NCBI RefSeq assembly: GCF_008064665.1 | Contig: NZ_VRZA01000004.1 | Coordinates: forward strand, 372,001-436,000 | DNA length: 64,000 nucleotides | Direction of reading: 5' to 3' | DNA from: Parahaliea maris | Lineage (GTDB): Bacteria; Pseudomonadota; Gammaproteobacteria; Pseudomonadales; Halieaceae | Shown: positions 54,053 through 62,587 of the stretch, piece after piece | Position numbering within the stretch: position 1 is the stretch's first letter | Layout of the letters: each line of letters starts with the position of its first letter | Notes under the pieces: generated by a model | Seen by the model: only the letters and a program-made list of their open reading frames with translations | The model's database searches: none | What the model was told of the DNA's origin: nothing | Made by a program: the position numbers and the translations under genes

Positions 54053-54862
54053 ATGAGTGAGACAGCTGAAACCTGGCTCGAGGTTTCCCGTGGAGAAGCG
54101 CCCATGGTCCTGAGCCTGCCCCATACCGGGGTCGAAATCCCGGAGGACGTCGCCGCACGGCTGGTCTCCCTGCCGCTGGCGCGCTACGACACCGACTGGT
54201 GGGTACAGCGGCTCTACGGGTTTGCCAAAGCGCTGGATATCACGATCGTTCGGACCGCGATTTCGCGCTGCGTGATCGACGTCAATCGCGCCCCGGACGG
54301 CGTGAGCCTGTACCCGGGGCAGGCCACCACCGGCCTGTGCCCGGTGACGGCTTTTGACGGCACGCCGCTGTACACGCCTGGCGCTGAGCCGGATGAAGAG
54401 GAAATCGCCCGGCGGCGCAGTCTTTACTACGACCCTTATCACGCCACGTTGAAGCAGGAACTGTCCCGCCTGCAAACGCAACACCCCAGGGTGCTGCTCT
54501 ACGATGCGCACTCGATTCGCAGCCAGGTACCGCGGCTGTTCGAAGGTGTGCTGCCCGACTTCAATATCGGCACCAATTCCGGCCGCAGCTGTGCGCCGGA
54601 GATCGTCGAGCTGTTGCGCCGCCATATTGATCGCGAGCCCTACACCTGTGTGCAGGATGGCCGCTTCAAGGGGGGCTGGATTACCCGCTCCTTTGGCGTT
54701 CCGGAAACTGGTGTGCACGCGGTGCAGATGGAGTTGGCACAGTGCTGTTACATGCGCGAGGCGCAGGGTGCAGAAACGCCGGACTATGATCCGGCGTTTG
54801 CTGAGACGGTGTCAGGAAGGTTGCAGGCCGCCTTCAAAGGGCTGCTCGCCTGGGCGGCCTGA
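54053..54862 (+). CDS. hutG: N-formylglutamate deformylase HutG
   Basis: 269 residues; hydrolyses N-formylglutamate to glutamate and formate, the last step after HutF. Family motifs: LSLPHTGVEIPE, DTDWWVQRLY, the CVIDVNRAPDG block, LLYDAHSIRS and DGRFKGGWITRSFG. ATG 54053 has GGAGG about 9 bases upstream at the end of hutF. HutF and HutG together mean that formate, not formamide, is released. It converges with a periplasmic protein gene after 5 bases. Confidence 0.94.
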   Translation: MSETAETWLEVSRGEAPMVLSLPHTGVEIPEDVAARLVSLPLARYDTDWWVQRLYGFAKALDITIVRTAISRCVIDVNRAPDGVSLYPGQATTGLCPVTAFDGTPLYTPGAEPDEEEIARRRSLYYDPYHATLKQELSRLQTQHPRVLLYDAHSIRSQVPRLFEGVLPDFNIGTNSGRSCAPEIVELLRRHIDREPYTCVQDGRFKGGWITRSFGVPETGVHAVQMELAQCCYMREAQGAETPDYDPAFAETVSGRLQAAFKGLLAWAA

Positions 54863-54867
54863 GCCGT

Positions 54868-55746
54868 TTACTTACCGAACAGCTTGCCGAAGGCTTCGCC
54901 GACCGCCTTGCCCACGCCCTCTGCGGCTGACCCGGTGCCTTCCTCTTCGGCGGGGGCTTCCTCCTTGTCAGAGGAACTGCCGCCGCCAAACAACGAGCCC
55001 AGTCCGCCGCTGCTCTGGCCGCTTTTCTGGCTACTGCTGCTACCGCCGCCGAATATGCCGCTCATCATGCCGCCGAGGTCAGTGGGGGCGGCAGGCAGTA
55101 CGAAGCGCTGGGCGTCGACGGTGGTGTCCTTGATCGAGCGTATCTGCATATCCTTGCCGTAGCGCAGAACACCCTTGTTGAGGTCCGCCAGTTGCTGTTG
55201 CAGCTTCTCGCTGGCCTTGAGTTCTTTCTCGAATTGTTTCTCGTCGACCGACGCGGCCAGGGTGCGGGCCATTTTCTCGATCGCGTCGCGGAAGCCGATG
55301 GCGAGGGGGTCATCCGAGAGCACGAGGTTTTCCTGCCGCTCGCGACCCTCGTGGTCGATGAAGCGCAGTTCATAGACATCCCCCTTGATGCCGCCCAGCG
55401 TTTCGCTGGCACCGGTTGCTTTCAGGGAGATCACTTTGCTGTCGACTGTACTCGGGGTGGCACTGGTCGCCATCGAGCCAAACATCTGGAACGCCGAGCC
55501 CAGGTCGAACACCATGGGTTGGCCGTCGTTGTAGTTCACCACGTACATCTTGCCGTCGCGCACCAGCATGTAGCCGCCGGCGCCACTTTCCTGCATGTTG
55601 ATGCGGAGATTATCGCCCTCGTATTCGAAGGTCATGACATCGCCCTGCTCGGTGGTAACTTCAGCGATGTCGGCGGCGGCGAAGCTGGCACCCAGGCCGA
55701 GTGTGAGGGCACTGGCAAGGAGGGTCTTATGGGTAATGCGGGTCAT
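54868..55746 (-). CDS. Periplasmic protein with Gly/Ser-rich tail, unknown
   Basis: 292 residues with a signal peptide (residues 1-25, ending SFAAA). The mature N-terminal half is strand-rich (VMTFEYEGDNLRINM, GGYMLVRDGKMYVVNY), resembling small barrel or lipocalin-like sheets. A central helical segment (about 145-185) follows, and then from about 215 a low-complexity region of Gly/Ser runs with repeated LFGGGSSS-type units, an acidic patch and a final amphipathic GKAVGEAFGKLFGK helix. No known family. AAGGAAG precedes the ATG. It stands alone, facing hutG. Confidence 0.65.
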   Translation of the reverse strand: MTRITHKTLLASALTLGLGASFAAADIAEVTTEQGDVMTFEYEGDNLRINMQESGAGGYMLVRDGKMYVVNYNDGQPMVFDLGSAFQMFGSMATSATPSTVDSKVISLKATGASETLGGIKGDVYELRFIDHEGRERQENLVLSDDPLAIGFRDAIEKMARTLAASVDEKQFEKELKASEKLQQQLADLNKGVLRYGKDMQIRSIKDTTVDAQRFVLPAAPTDLGGMMSGIFGGGSSSSQKSGQSSGGLGSLFGGGSSSDKEEAPAEEEGTGSAAEGVGKAVGEAFGKLFGK

Positions 55747-55889
55747 TGTGTCTTCCTTTGAGTCGGTTGCTGACGGCCCTATCCGTCAATCTGCGGGGCA
55801 GGCACACCTGTGCCTGAGGGCCTCTCCGGCCTCGGTTCCCCTTTGTCCAGTGTAGTGACTTGGGGCGGAAATGCCATCCTTCGGAGCCC

Positions 55890-57332
55890 TCAGCCCGTCA
55901 GACTCCGGTAGGCGTCCAGGGCTCTCTGGCGGGCTTCGGCGTGGGGGACCAGTGGCTCGGGGTAGGTGTCTCCGAGGACAACGCCAGCTGTTTTGAGGAC
56001 ACTTTCCGGGGCGTCGAAGGGGCGGTGGAGGTATTTGTCGGGCAATTCAGCCAGTTCCGGCACCCAGCGGCGGATGTAGTCGCCCCCGGCGTCCACCTTC
56101 TGGCCCTGGGTGACCGGGTTAAAGATGCGGAAATAGGGCGCCGCGTCGGCGCCGCTACCGGCCACCCACTGCCAGCTGGCGGCATTGTTGGCCAGGTCGG
56201 CGTCCACCAGGGTGTCCCAGAACCAGTCTTCTCCTTCGCGCCAGTGGAGCATCAGGTGTTTGGTCAGGAACGATGCAGTGACCATGCGCACCCGGTTGTG
56301 CATGTAGCCCGTTTGCCAGAGCTCGCGCATGCCGGCGTCCACCAGCGGGTAGCCCGTCTGGCCCTGTTGCCAGGCCCGGAGCTGGGCGTCGTCCTGGCGC
56401 CAGGGGAAGGCGCCAAAAGTCTCCCTGAAAGGCTTTTCCGGCAGCGTGGGAAAGAAGTGCAGCAGGTGGTAGGAAAACTCCCGCCAGCCGAGTTCACTGA
56501 GGAATTTGTCGATCTGGTCGCCCAGTGCCGGGCGGTCTCGCGCTGCCTGGCGCGAAGCATGCCAAACGGCACGGGGAGAGATTTCACCAAAGTGCAGGTG
56601 GGGGGACAGGCGGCTGGTGCTCATCCTGGAAGGGATATCACGTCCGTCGCTGTAATCTTCTGCCGCTTCTCCCAGGAAGCGTGCCAGCGCGGCGCCCGCG
56701 CCCTGGGCGCCGGGGTGCCACCGCTCGGACCATCCCGCTGCCCAATCCGGCTGGGCGGTATACAGCTGCCAGTCTTCAAGAGATTCTGAGTCAGGGACCG
56801 GAGAGGCGGGCACCAGGCGCTCCGGTGGCGGCAGCGGCAGCCGCGGCTCGGGCCGCGCCAGGCAGCTTTTCCAGAACGGGGTAAATACCTTGAAGGGCGT
56901 TTCTCCCTGGGTGAGCACGGTCCCCGGCTCGAACAACAGGTTGCCTGGATAGCGTTTGAGTTCGACCCCCGTGGTTGCCAAAGCACGGTGCAATTGCTGC
57001 TCGAGATCGGCTGCCCAGGGCTCGTACTGGCGGGTGCACATAACGGTATCGGCGCCGGTCTCGCTGGCGAGCGCCGGCAGTATGTCGGTCGGCGAGCCAC
57101 GGCGCAGGACCAGGGTGAGGCCATAGCTGCGCTGCAGAGCGCTGCCGAGGGCAGCCAGGCTCTGCTGTAGCCACCAGCGGCTGGCGCCGCCCATACGCCA
57201 GTGCCTCGGCGAGGTGTCATCCAGAATGTAGAGGGGAATAACAGGGCGTCCGCTGGCTGCCGCGGCCTGGAGTCCGGGATGGTCTTTCAGTCTGAGGTCC
57301 TGGCGGAACCAGAAGAGGATGGGGTTACTCAT
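55890..57332 (-). CDS. phrB: Deoxyribodipyrimidine photolyase
   Basis: 480 residues. An N-terminal antenna-binding Rossmann domain (FWFRQDLRLKDHPGL onward) and a C-terminal FAD-binding helical domain (from about 200) with SRLSPHLHFGEISPR, LGWREFSYHLLHF and the NNAASWQWVAGSGADAAPYF signature. It repairs UV cyclobutane pyrimidine dimers using blue light. ATG 57332 is the family start; the frame open to 57653 runs antisense to part of the Sir2 gene. It is last in a leftward run with Sir2 and DUF523/DUF1722. Confidence 0.94.
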   Translation of the reverse strand: MSNPILFWFRQDLRLKDHPGLQAAAASGRPVIPLYILDDTSPRHWRMGGASRWWLQQSLAALGSALQRSYGLTLVLRRGSPTDILPALASETGADTVMCTRQYEPWAADLEQQLHRALATTGVELKRYPGNLLFEPGTVLTQGETPFKVFTPFWKSCLARPEPRLPLPPPERLVPASPVPDSESLEDWQLYTAQPDWAAGWSERWHPGAQGAGAALARFLGEAAEDYSDGRDIPSRMSTSRLSPHLHFGEISPRAVWHASRQAARDRPALGDQIDKFLSELGWREFSYHLLHFFPTLPEKPFRETFGAFPWRQDDAQLRAWQQGQTGYPLVDAGMRELWQTGYMHNRVRMVTASFLTKHLMLHWREGEDWFWDTLVDADLANNAASWQWVAGSGADAAPYFRIFNPVTQGQKVDAGGDYIRRWVPELAELPDKYLHRPFDAPESVLKTAGVVLGDTYPEPLVPHAEARQRALDAYRSLTG

Positions 57333-57364
57333 GCACACAGTACGCAGGCGGTGGTGGGGGCGGA

Positions 57365-58216
57365 TCAGTCCGCCGGCAGGTTTTCCAGCACGGCCGCACA
57401 GTCCAGTGGCAGCCGCAGGGTGGCCAGCGGATCGGCCCGGCTGGTACCGGGGTTCAGCAGGGCGATGGGCTTGCCGGTGTGAGCCGCGTGCTTGCAAAAA
57501 CGGAAGCCGGAATACACCTGCAGTGAACTGCCGATCACCAGCAGGGCGTCGGCCTCGTCGATGGCGGCGTACACCGTTTCCACCCGGGCGCGCGGAATGG
57601 CGCCACCGAAGAACACCACATCCGGCATCAATAGTCCGTTGCAGCCCTCGCAATGGGGGATCGGTGGTACCAGCACGCTGCTCTCCGGCAGGTCCGCATC
57701 GCCGTCGGGTCGCGCTGCCGCGCCGTTGGCCAGCGGATGAAACCCCAGCCTGGCGAAGCGCTGTTGCAGGGCTTCGCGGGGCAGATACTCGCCGCAGCCG
57801 GTGCAGATCACCCGGTCGACCCGCCCGTGCAGGTCGATCACGTTGCGGCTGCCCGCGCGCTGGTGCAGGCGATCCACATTCTGGGTCACGATGAGGCCCA
57901 CCCGGCCCTGGCGCTGCAGGGCACTCAGGCTGAGGTGTGCAGCGTTGGGTCGGGCGTCCCGTATCGCAGGCCAGCCCTGCAGCGACCGGCTCCAGTAGCG
58001 GCGCCGGGCATGCTCATCGCCGAGATAGGCCTGGTGAGTGATCGGCTGGCTGTGTAGCCAGGTGCCCTTTTCGTCCCGGTAGGTCGGGATGCCGGATCCC
58101 TTGCTGATACCGGCGCCGGTGAGTACCACAATGCGAGGGTGGCGGCGCATGAACCGGGCCAGTTCACGGGCGCCCGCCGTGGCCGCAGTTGTCGTAGTGA
58201 TCGGAGGTGCCAGCAT
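57365..58216 (-). CDS. NAD-dependent protein deacylase, Sir2 family
   Basis: 283 residues with all sirtuin hallmarks: GAGISKGSGIPTYRD (residues 34-48) for NAD, TQNVDRLH (111-118), catalytic His130 in DLHG, zinc ligands Cys138, Cys141, Cys189 and Cys192, and GSSLQVYSG. It should remove acetyl or other acyl groups from lysines with NAD as co-substrate. The start is ATG 58216; the much longer open frame upstream is antisense-like noise over the next gene. It lies 2 bases from the DUF523/DUF1722 gene and 32 from photolyase. Confidence 0.92.
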   Translation of the reverse strand: MLAPPITTTTAATAGARELARFMRRHPRIVVLTGAGISKGSGIPTYRDEKGTWLHSQPITHQAYLGDEHARRRYWSRSLQGWPAIRDARPNAAHLSLSALQRQGRVGLIVTQNVDRLHQRAGSRNVIDLHGRVDRVICTGCGEYLPREALQQRFARLGFHPLANGAAARPDGDADLPESSVLVPPIPHCEGCNGLLMPDVVFFGGAIPRARVETVYAAIDEADALLVIGSSLQVYSGFRFCKHAAHTGKPIALLNPGTSRADPLATLRLPLDCAAVLENLPAD

Positions 58217-58218
58217 GC

Positions 58219-59205
58219 CTACAGCTGGTTGCGCATGCCCAGCTGGTCCGGGTAGGGCTGCAGGTAAGCCTGCTGGGCAATGTAGGGGTTGTGATGGTTG
58301 GCAAAGTGATGGCGGAGCATCGTCACGGGAACAACCAGGGGAACATGGCCGCAACGGTACTCGTCGATCAGTGCCCGCAGCCGCTGGCGTTCGGCATCGC
58401 TGATGTCGCGCTTGAGGTAGCCTGACAGGTGAAACAGCACGTTGCTGTGGGAGCGCAGGGTCGCGCGCTCCGACAGCGCGGCCATAAAGGCGTGGATAAA
58501 CTCGTCGGCAAGCGCTTCCAGGTCCTGCTTGCCGGCGCTGGCCAGCATCCGCCCCAGCTGCTTGTAGCTGCCGACACTGTGGGCCATCACCAGGTACTTG
58601 TAGCGGCTGTAGAAGTCGATCAGGGCCGCGGGGCTCAGTTCCTGCTCGCGCAGTTGCCGCCAGTCGCGGTAGGCGAACACCCGGGACACGAAACTGTCGC
58701 GCAGTCCGGGGTCGTTGAGTCGTCCGTCGTCCTCCAGCGGCAGCAGCGGATCGATGGCGTGCAGGGCACTGGCAAAGATGCCCTGGGTGTCCGACGCCAC
58801 GGCGTGGCCATTGTCGGCGTGGCGTTTGACCCGGTCGTAGCCGCAACTGGGGCTGTTCTTGACCAGGATGTAGCCGCATAGCTCGGGAGCGCGCTCCAGT
58901 ACCCGCCGGGCGTAGTCCGCCAGCTGCTCGGTGTAATCCCGGGTATGGCTGGCGACGTCGAGTGCGCGAACCTGTCCCGCATCGCTGCCCACCAGGTGAA
59001 TGGGCGGGCGGGGCACGGGCATGCCGATGCCCACCTCGGGGCAGAAGGGGCGGATGTCAAAGGCTTCCCGCAGGCGTGCCACCGGGCCGCTGGGGCGCTT
59101 GGTCTGGCCGTCGTAGCGCACCGCCTGGCCGTTCAGGCAGGCGCCGATGCCCACCGGTGGGCGCTGCGCTTTCACCTCGTCGTTCATCGCCGGATTACCG
59201 TCCAT
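58219..59205 (-). CDS. DUF523-DUF1722 fusion protein (TudS/YbgA-like)
   Basis: 328 residues in two domains. The N-terminal DUF523 (about 15-170) has three conserved cysteines, Cys23 in GACLNG, Cys55 in FCPEVGIGMPVPR and Cys121 in SPSCGY, the ligands of the [4Fe-4S] cluster in thiouracil desulfidase TudS. The C-terminal DUF1722 (about 190-310; YSRYKYLVMAHS) is the YbgA domain. The fusion may desulfurise thiolated pyrimidines, but the physiological substrate is unknown. It is cotranscribed with Sir2 and photolyase; YbgA is also next to photolyase in E. coli. Confidence 0.88.
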   Translation of the reverse strand: MDGNPAMNDEVKAQRPPVGIGACLNGQAVRYDGQTKRPSGPVARLREAFDIRPFCPEVGIGMPVPRPPIHLVGSDAGQVRALDVASHTRDYTEQLADYARRVLERAPELCGYILVKNSPSCGYDRVKRHADNGHAVASDTQGIFASALHAIDPLLPLEDDGRLNDPGLRDSFVSRVFAYRDWRQLREQELSPAALIDFYSRYKYLVMAHSVGSYKQLGRMLASAGKQDLEALADEFIHAFMAALSERATLRSHSNVLFHLSGYLKRDISDAERQRLRALIDEYRCGHVPLVVPVTMLRHHFANHHNPYIAQQAYLQPYPDQLGMRNQL

Positions 59206-59288
59206 TTGTTACAACCCCACGTTAAATTCCCGCGGTCGCGGGTGCAATGGTCTGGCTGCGTTTGGTACGTTGATCTTGCCGAAGAAGA

Positions 59289-59900
59289 TCAGTGCGGCGC
59301 AGGTGTTCTTCCGAGTCGCAGGCTGGTCAGGATTGTCGCGTCTCGCGCACTCCACAACCAGGCCAGTACTGGTGCCAGAGTGGGTACGATCAGCGTATTT
59401 AGCTGGTAGAGCAGGGCAATGACCGGCGGTGGTGGCAGGGGCATGGAAGCCTGGGTGAACAGGGTGTCCTGCAGGCCCAGCATCAGGTTTTTCAACTGGA
59501 TGCTGAGCAGCCCCAGCGCCATGAGCAGCCACAAAATGAGCAGACCCCGGCTGAAGCGTTCCAGGGACTGCGGAACCCCGGAGGCGAAATGCAGGGCCGC
59601 GTAGAAGGGGATCGAATAGGACACCAGCCGGGTGTCCACCGCAAAGGCCATCTGGTGTCCCGCCTGCTCGGCCGGCAGCAGCGCGCCGTTGTGTTCGCCA
59701 AAGGCCGTCACCACCAGCATGCGGGTCTGGTCCAGGGACACGCTGTCGACAATATCCGGCAGCCCCCATTCGAGTGCGTAGCGGGCCAGCAGGAAAGCCG
59801 GGGCCGCGGGAAGGTTGCCAAGTGCATACCACAGCCCGAAGAAGGGCAGCATCAACAGCAGGACCCAGGCCATGAACTGATAGGGGGAGCGATTGCTCAC
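59289..59900 (-). CDS. Exosortase H-associated membrane protein
   Basis: 203 residues with hydrophobic segments near 8-30, 120-142 and 155-180 and a soluble middle region. It starts at GTG 59900 in a 4-base overlap with the exosortase gene, which identifies it as the partner protein usually encoded directly after xrtH. Its role in sorting is unknown; it may help recognise the C-terminal signal or process the exported protein. Confidence 0.82.
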   Translation of the reverse strand: MSNRSPYQFMAWVLLLMLPFFGLWYALGNLPAAPAFLLARYALEWGLPDIVDSVSLDQTRMLVVTAFGEHNGALLPAEQAGHQMAFAVDTRLVSYSIPFYAALHFASGVPQSLERFSRGLLILWLLMALGLLSIQLKNLMLGLQDTLFTQASMPLPPPPVIALLYQLNTLIVPTLAPVLAWLWSARDATILTSLRLGRTPAPH

Positions 59901-60403
59901 GGATTGCTACTTTCTGCCAGCCGCGGGCGGCGATCGAGGTAGCGCAGGTAGAGCAGGAACACCACCAGTACGTCGAGCATGATGAATACCGGCCAGAGAT
60001 ACAGGTGGGTAAAGCTGAATACCGGTTCGCTCCACTGGCCGAGATAAAACAGGCTGATGATGCGCAGGATATTCAGCACCTGGATGGTCAGGAAACCCAG
60101 CCCGATGGCCAGCAGGCGGTCTCGCACAGAGGCCGGAAAGGCGAGAATGCCGGCGATCAGTACGATGGCGGCTTCCACGCCATTGCAACCCGATTCAATG
60201 GATACGGCAAAGCGGCTCACCGTGTGCTCGATGACGCGGCCATAGGCGATCACGTTGGCGTCGAAGGGGGTAATGAGCGCTGCGCTCAGCGTCGCCAGGC
60301 CGGTAGTAAAAGGCTGCACCACGTGCTCCTGCACGGGGGTCAGCATCTCCACGGTGAAGAGCCCGATCAGCACGGCGAGAAAGACAAAAATAAACTTGTT
60401 CAT
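59897..60403 (-). CDS. xrtH: Exosortase H (XrtH)
   Basis: 168 residues, all helical and membrane-embedded. The exosortase triad is in place: Cys73 in ESGCNGVEA, Arg114 in LNILRIISLFY and His133 in FTHLYLWP. The short length and the partner gene point to the XrtH type, which handles proteins ending in an IPTLxxWG-type C-terminal sorting signal. I found no such substrate in the window, so targets must lie elsewhere. Divergent from a small membrane protein gene. Confidence 0.88.
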   Translation of the reverse strand: MNKFIFVFLAVLIGLFTVEMLTPVQEHVVQPFTTGLATLSAALITPFDANVIAYGRVIEHTVSRFAVSIESGCNGVEAAIVLIAGILAFPASVRDRLLAIGLGFLTIQVLNILRIISLFYLGQWSEPVFSFTHLYLWPVFIMLDVLVVFLLYLRYLDRRPRLAESSNP

Positions 60404-60480
60404 TGCGGTGGTATTATGGCGGCAAACGCCGGCTGCTGAAAAGGCCGGCGTTCACCTGATCGTGTCCACAGGAGTGTTTT

Positions 60481-60660
60481 ATGTCGCAGCCCGCGCGCTG
60501 GCTGGGTCTGGCCCTGACCCTGGCGATGTTTGTGTTCAGTAGCTGGATGTATTTGCAAACCGGTGACTGGGTGGCCCTGGTGTTTGCCGGCGGCAGCTTT
60601 GGCTACGCCCTGTTTTTTATGGCGGCGGCCAATAGGAAACAGGGGAAAGAATCACCATGA
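60481..60660 (+). CDS. Small membrane protein (59 residues)
   Basis: 59 residues from ATG 60481, with AGGAG at 60470-60474, spacing 6. Two hydrophobic helices (about 7-24 and 31-50) are separated by a short QTGDW loop, and the tail is basic. The stop overlaps the start of the next gene (ATGA), a clear sign of translational coupling and thus of a real gene. No family recognised. Confidence 0.7.
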   Translation: MSQPARWLGLALTLAMFVFSSWMYLQTGDWVALVFAGGSFGYALFFMAAANRKQGKESP

Positions 60661-61133
60661 TTGCGATCAATCGGCAAGGGCGCGTTGTGCTGCGCGGCCT
60701 GTGTGCCATGGTGCTGCTGTTGACGGGTGCCTGCGCTTCACTGATGTCTGACATGGACCCGCCCACCGTTAGCGTAGACAATGTGCGCTCCCTGCCGGCC
60801 CGGGATTCGGGGCCCCGCTTCGAGATTACCCTGCGGGTCGCCAACCCCAACAAGCAGGCGCTGGATATCGTGGGTATCAGCTACACCATCGACATTCTCG
60901 ACCGTGAACTGGTCAGTGGCGTGACCAACGAGGTCCCGCGTATCGAGCCCTACGCCGAGGAAACCGTGAAACTGGAAGCGGGTATCAACCTGTTCGAGAT
61001 GTTGCGGCTGCTGGCGGAGCTGGGGCAGAAGCAGGGCGATACCCTCGATTACCGCTTTGCCGCCAAGATCGATTTCAAGGGCCTGTTGCCCACCCAGCGG
61101 GTAGAGGAACGCGGCAGCCTCTCGCTGAACTGA
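60657..61133 (+). CDS. LEA14-like lipoprotein
   Basis: 158 residues with a lipoprotein signal (LLLTGAC, lipid-modified Cys near residue 26) and one LEA type 2 / WHy domain: PTVSVDNVRSLP, a strand of the type FEITLRVANPNKQAL, then YTIDILDREL and the late YRFAAKIDFKGLLP. Such domains are immunoglobulin-like and occur in stress-related envelope proteins; the function is unknown. Coupled by a 4-base overlap to the 59-residue membrane protein. Converges with the transporter gene after 9 bases. Confidence 0.83.
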   Translation: MIAINRQGRVVLRGLCAMVLLLTGACASLMSDMDPPTVSVDNVRSLPARDSGPRFEITLRVANPNKQALDIVGISYTIDILDRELVSGVTNEVPRIEPYAEETVKLEAGINLFEMLRLLAELGQKQGDTLDYRFAAKIDFKGLLPTQRVEERGSLSLN

Positions 61134-61142
61134 ACCCCGGCG

Positions 61143-62495
61143 TCAGCCCAGCAGGGACTGGGCAAAAATCGCCAGGATGATCAGCGGGCACACCACCCGC
61201 ACATAGCCCGGCCAGATTTTCCAGAACAGGCTGTGTTCGGCGCCGGCATTTCCCTTGCGCAATTCCTGCAGCAGGCTGTCGCGGTGCCAGATCCAGCCGG
61301 CGTACACGCAGAGCATGAAGCCCAGCAGCGGCTGGCTGTAGCGAGTGGTCACCGCAATAACCAGCCCGAACAACTGGCCGAAGTTCAGCAGGATCACGGT
61401 GCTGACACCGGCGATCAGCGTTCCGATGATCAGTACGGCTTTCTTGCGGGTGACCCCGTGTTCCTCGATGGTGTAGGCCACCGGGACCTCGAGCATGGAA
61501 ATGGACGAGGTGAGTGCGGCGATGCTCATCAGGAAGAAGAAGGTCAGTGAGACCACCACGCCGGCCACGCCCATGGTGTCGAACAGGGCTGGCAGTACGG
61601 TGAAGATCAGGGTGTCCTCGGAAATCAGCGCCCCCGCTTCATTGAAAATCTCCACGCCGTTGTGCAGCGCCACGTACATGGCGGGCAGCACCAGGAACCC
61701 GGCCAGTACCGCGATGGAGATGTCCACCAGGGTCACCATGCCGCCGAGCGTGGGCAGGTTTTCCTTGTCGGACACATAAGAGCCGTAAATCAACATAGTC
61801 CCCACCCCGAGGGACAGGGAGAAGAAGGCAGCGCCGAGGGCGCTGATAATCAGCTTGGGCGACAGGGCGCGCTCAAAGTCCGGGAGCAGGTAAACCCGCA
61901 GGCCATCGCTGGCGCCATCGAGGGTAAACACGTAACCGGTGAGCACCACCAGGGTAATCAGCAGCATTGGCATCAGGCGGCTGGACCAGCGTTCGATACC
62001 GGCCTGTACACCCTCGGAAATAATGCCGATGGTCAGGCCCATGAAGATCAGCATGAAGACGATGTTACGGCTGAAGCTGAACTCGGTGAGCCAACTGGCC
62101 AGGTCTTCCATGCCCGCAAGGTGGGCCAGTGAGGCCAGGCAGTGGGCCATCATCCACCCCGCCACGATGGCGTAAAAACTGAGGATCAGGCTGGCGACAA
62201 TAAAACCGGCTATCCCTGTCGTTGCCCCGATGCGCTTGCTGACCGGGCCCGGCGAAATCTGTCGCAGGGCATTCACCGCATTGGCGTGGGCGTGACGGCC
62301 GATGATGAGTTCCGCCATGAGCGCAGGGTAGGCCAGGGAAAAGGCCAGGAACAGGTAGACCAGCAGGAAGGCCGCGCCGCCGTTGCTTGCGGCCTGGGTA
62401 GGAAAGCCCCAGATGTTGCCCAGTCCCACGGCGCTGCCCGCTGCCGCCATGATAAAACCAAAACGCGAGCTGAATTCGCCGCGAGAAGAAGCCAT
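61143..62495 (-). CDS. Sodium-dependent transporter, SNF (NSS) family
   Basis: 450 residues with 11-12 transmembrane helices of the LeuT fold. The N-terminal helix 1 signature is FIMAAAGSAVGLGNIWGFP, with the unwound Na+/substrate region, followed by GGAAFLLVYL and ELIIGRHA. Bacterial members import amino acids or related amines with Na+; the substrate cannot be told. It fits with the Na+ gradient made by Na+-NQR elsewhere in the window. ATG 62495. Confidence 0.92.
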   Translation of the reverse strand: MASSRGEFSSRFGFIMAAAGSAVGLGNIWGFPTQAASNGGAAFLLVYLFLAFSLAYPALMAELIIGRHAHANAVNALRQISPGPVSKRIGATTGIAGFIVASLILSFYAIVAGWMMAHCLASLAHLAGMEDLASWLTEFSFSRNIVFMLIFMGLTIGIISEGVQAGIERWSSRLMPMLLITLVVLTGYVFTLDGASDGLRVYLLPDFERALSPKLIISALGAAFFSLSLGVGTMLIYGSYVSDKENLPTLGGMVTLVDISIAVLAGFLVLPAMYVALHNGVEIFNEAGALISEDTLIFTVLPALFDTMGVAGVVVSLTFFFLMSIAALTSSISMLEVPVAYTIEEHGVTRKKAVLIIGTLIAGVSTVILLNFGQLFGLVIAVTTRYSQPLLGFMLCVYAGWIWHRDSLLQELRKGNAGAEHSLFWKIWPGYVRVVCPLIILAIFAQSLLG

Positions 62496-62587
62496 AGAGT
62501 TATTCCGGAATGCTTGTTATTGCGGCGCTGAGTGTAACACGGCCCGACCGGTGCGCCAGCGCCCGACGCGAGCGAAGCTGCGCTGTC

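Noticed and set aside
57333-58879. Long N-terminal extensions of the photolyase and Sir2 frames
   Set aside because: The upstream parts overlap neighbouring genes out of frame and lack family similarity; internal ATGs at 57332 and 58216 give normal proteins.
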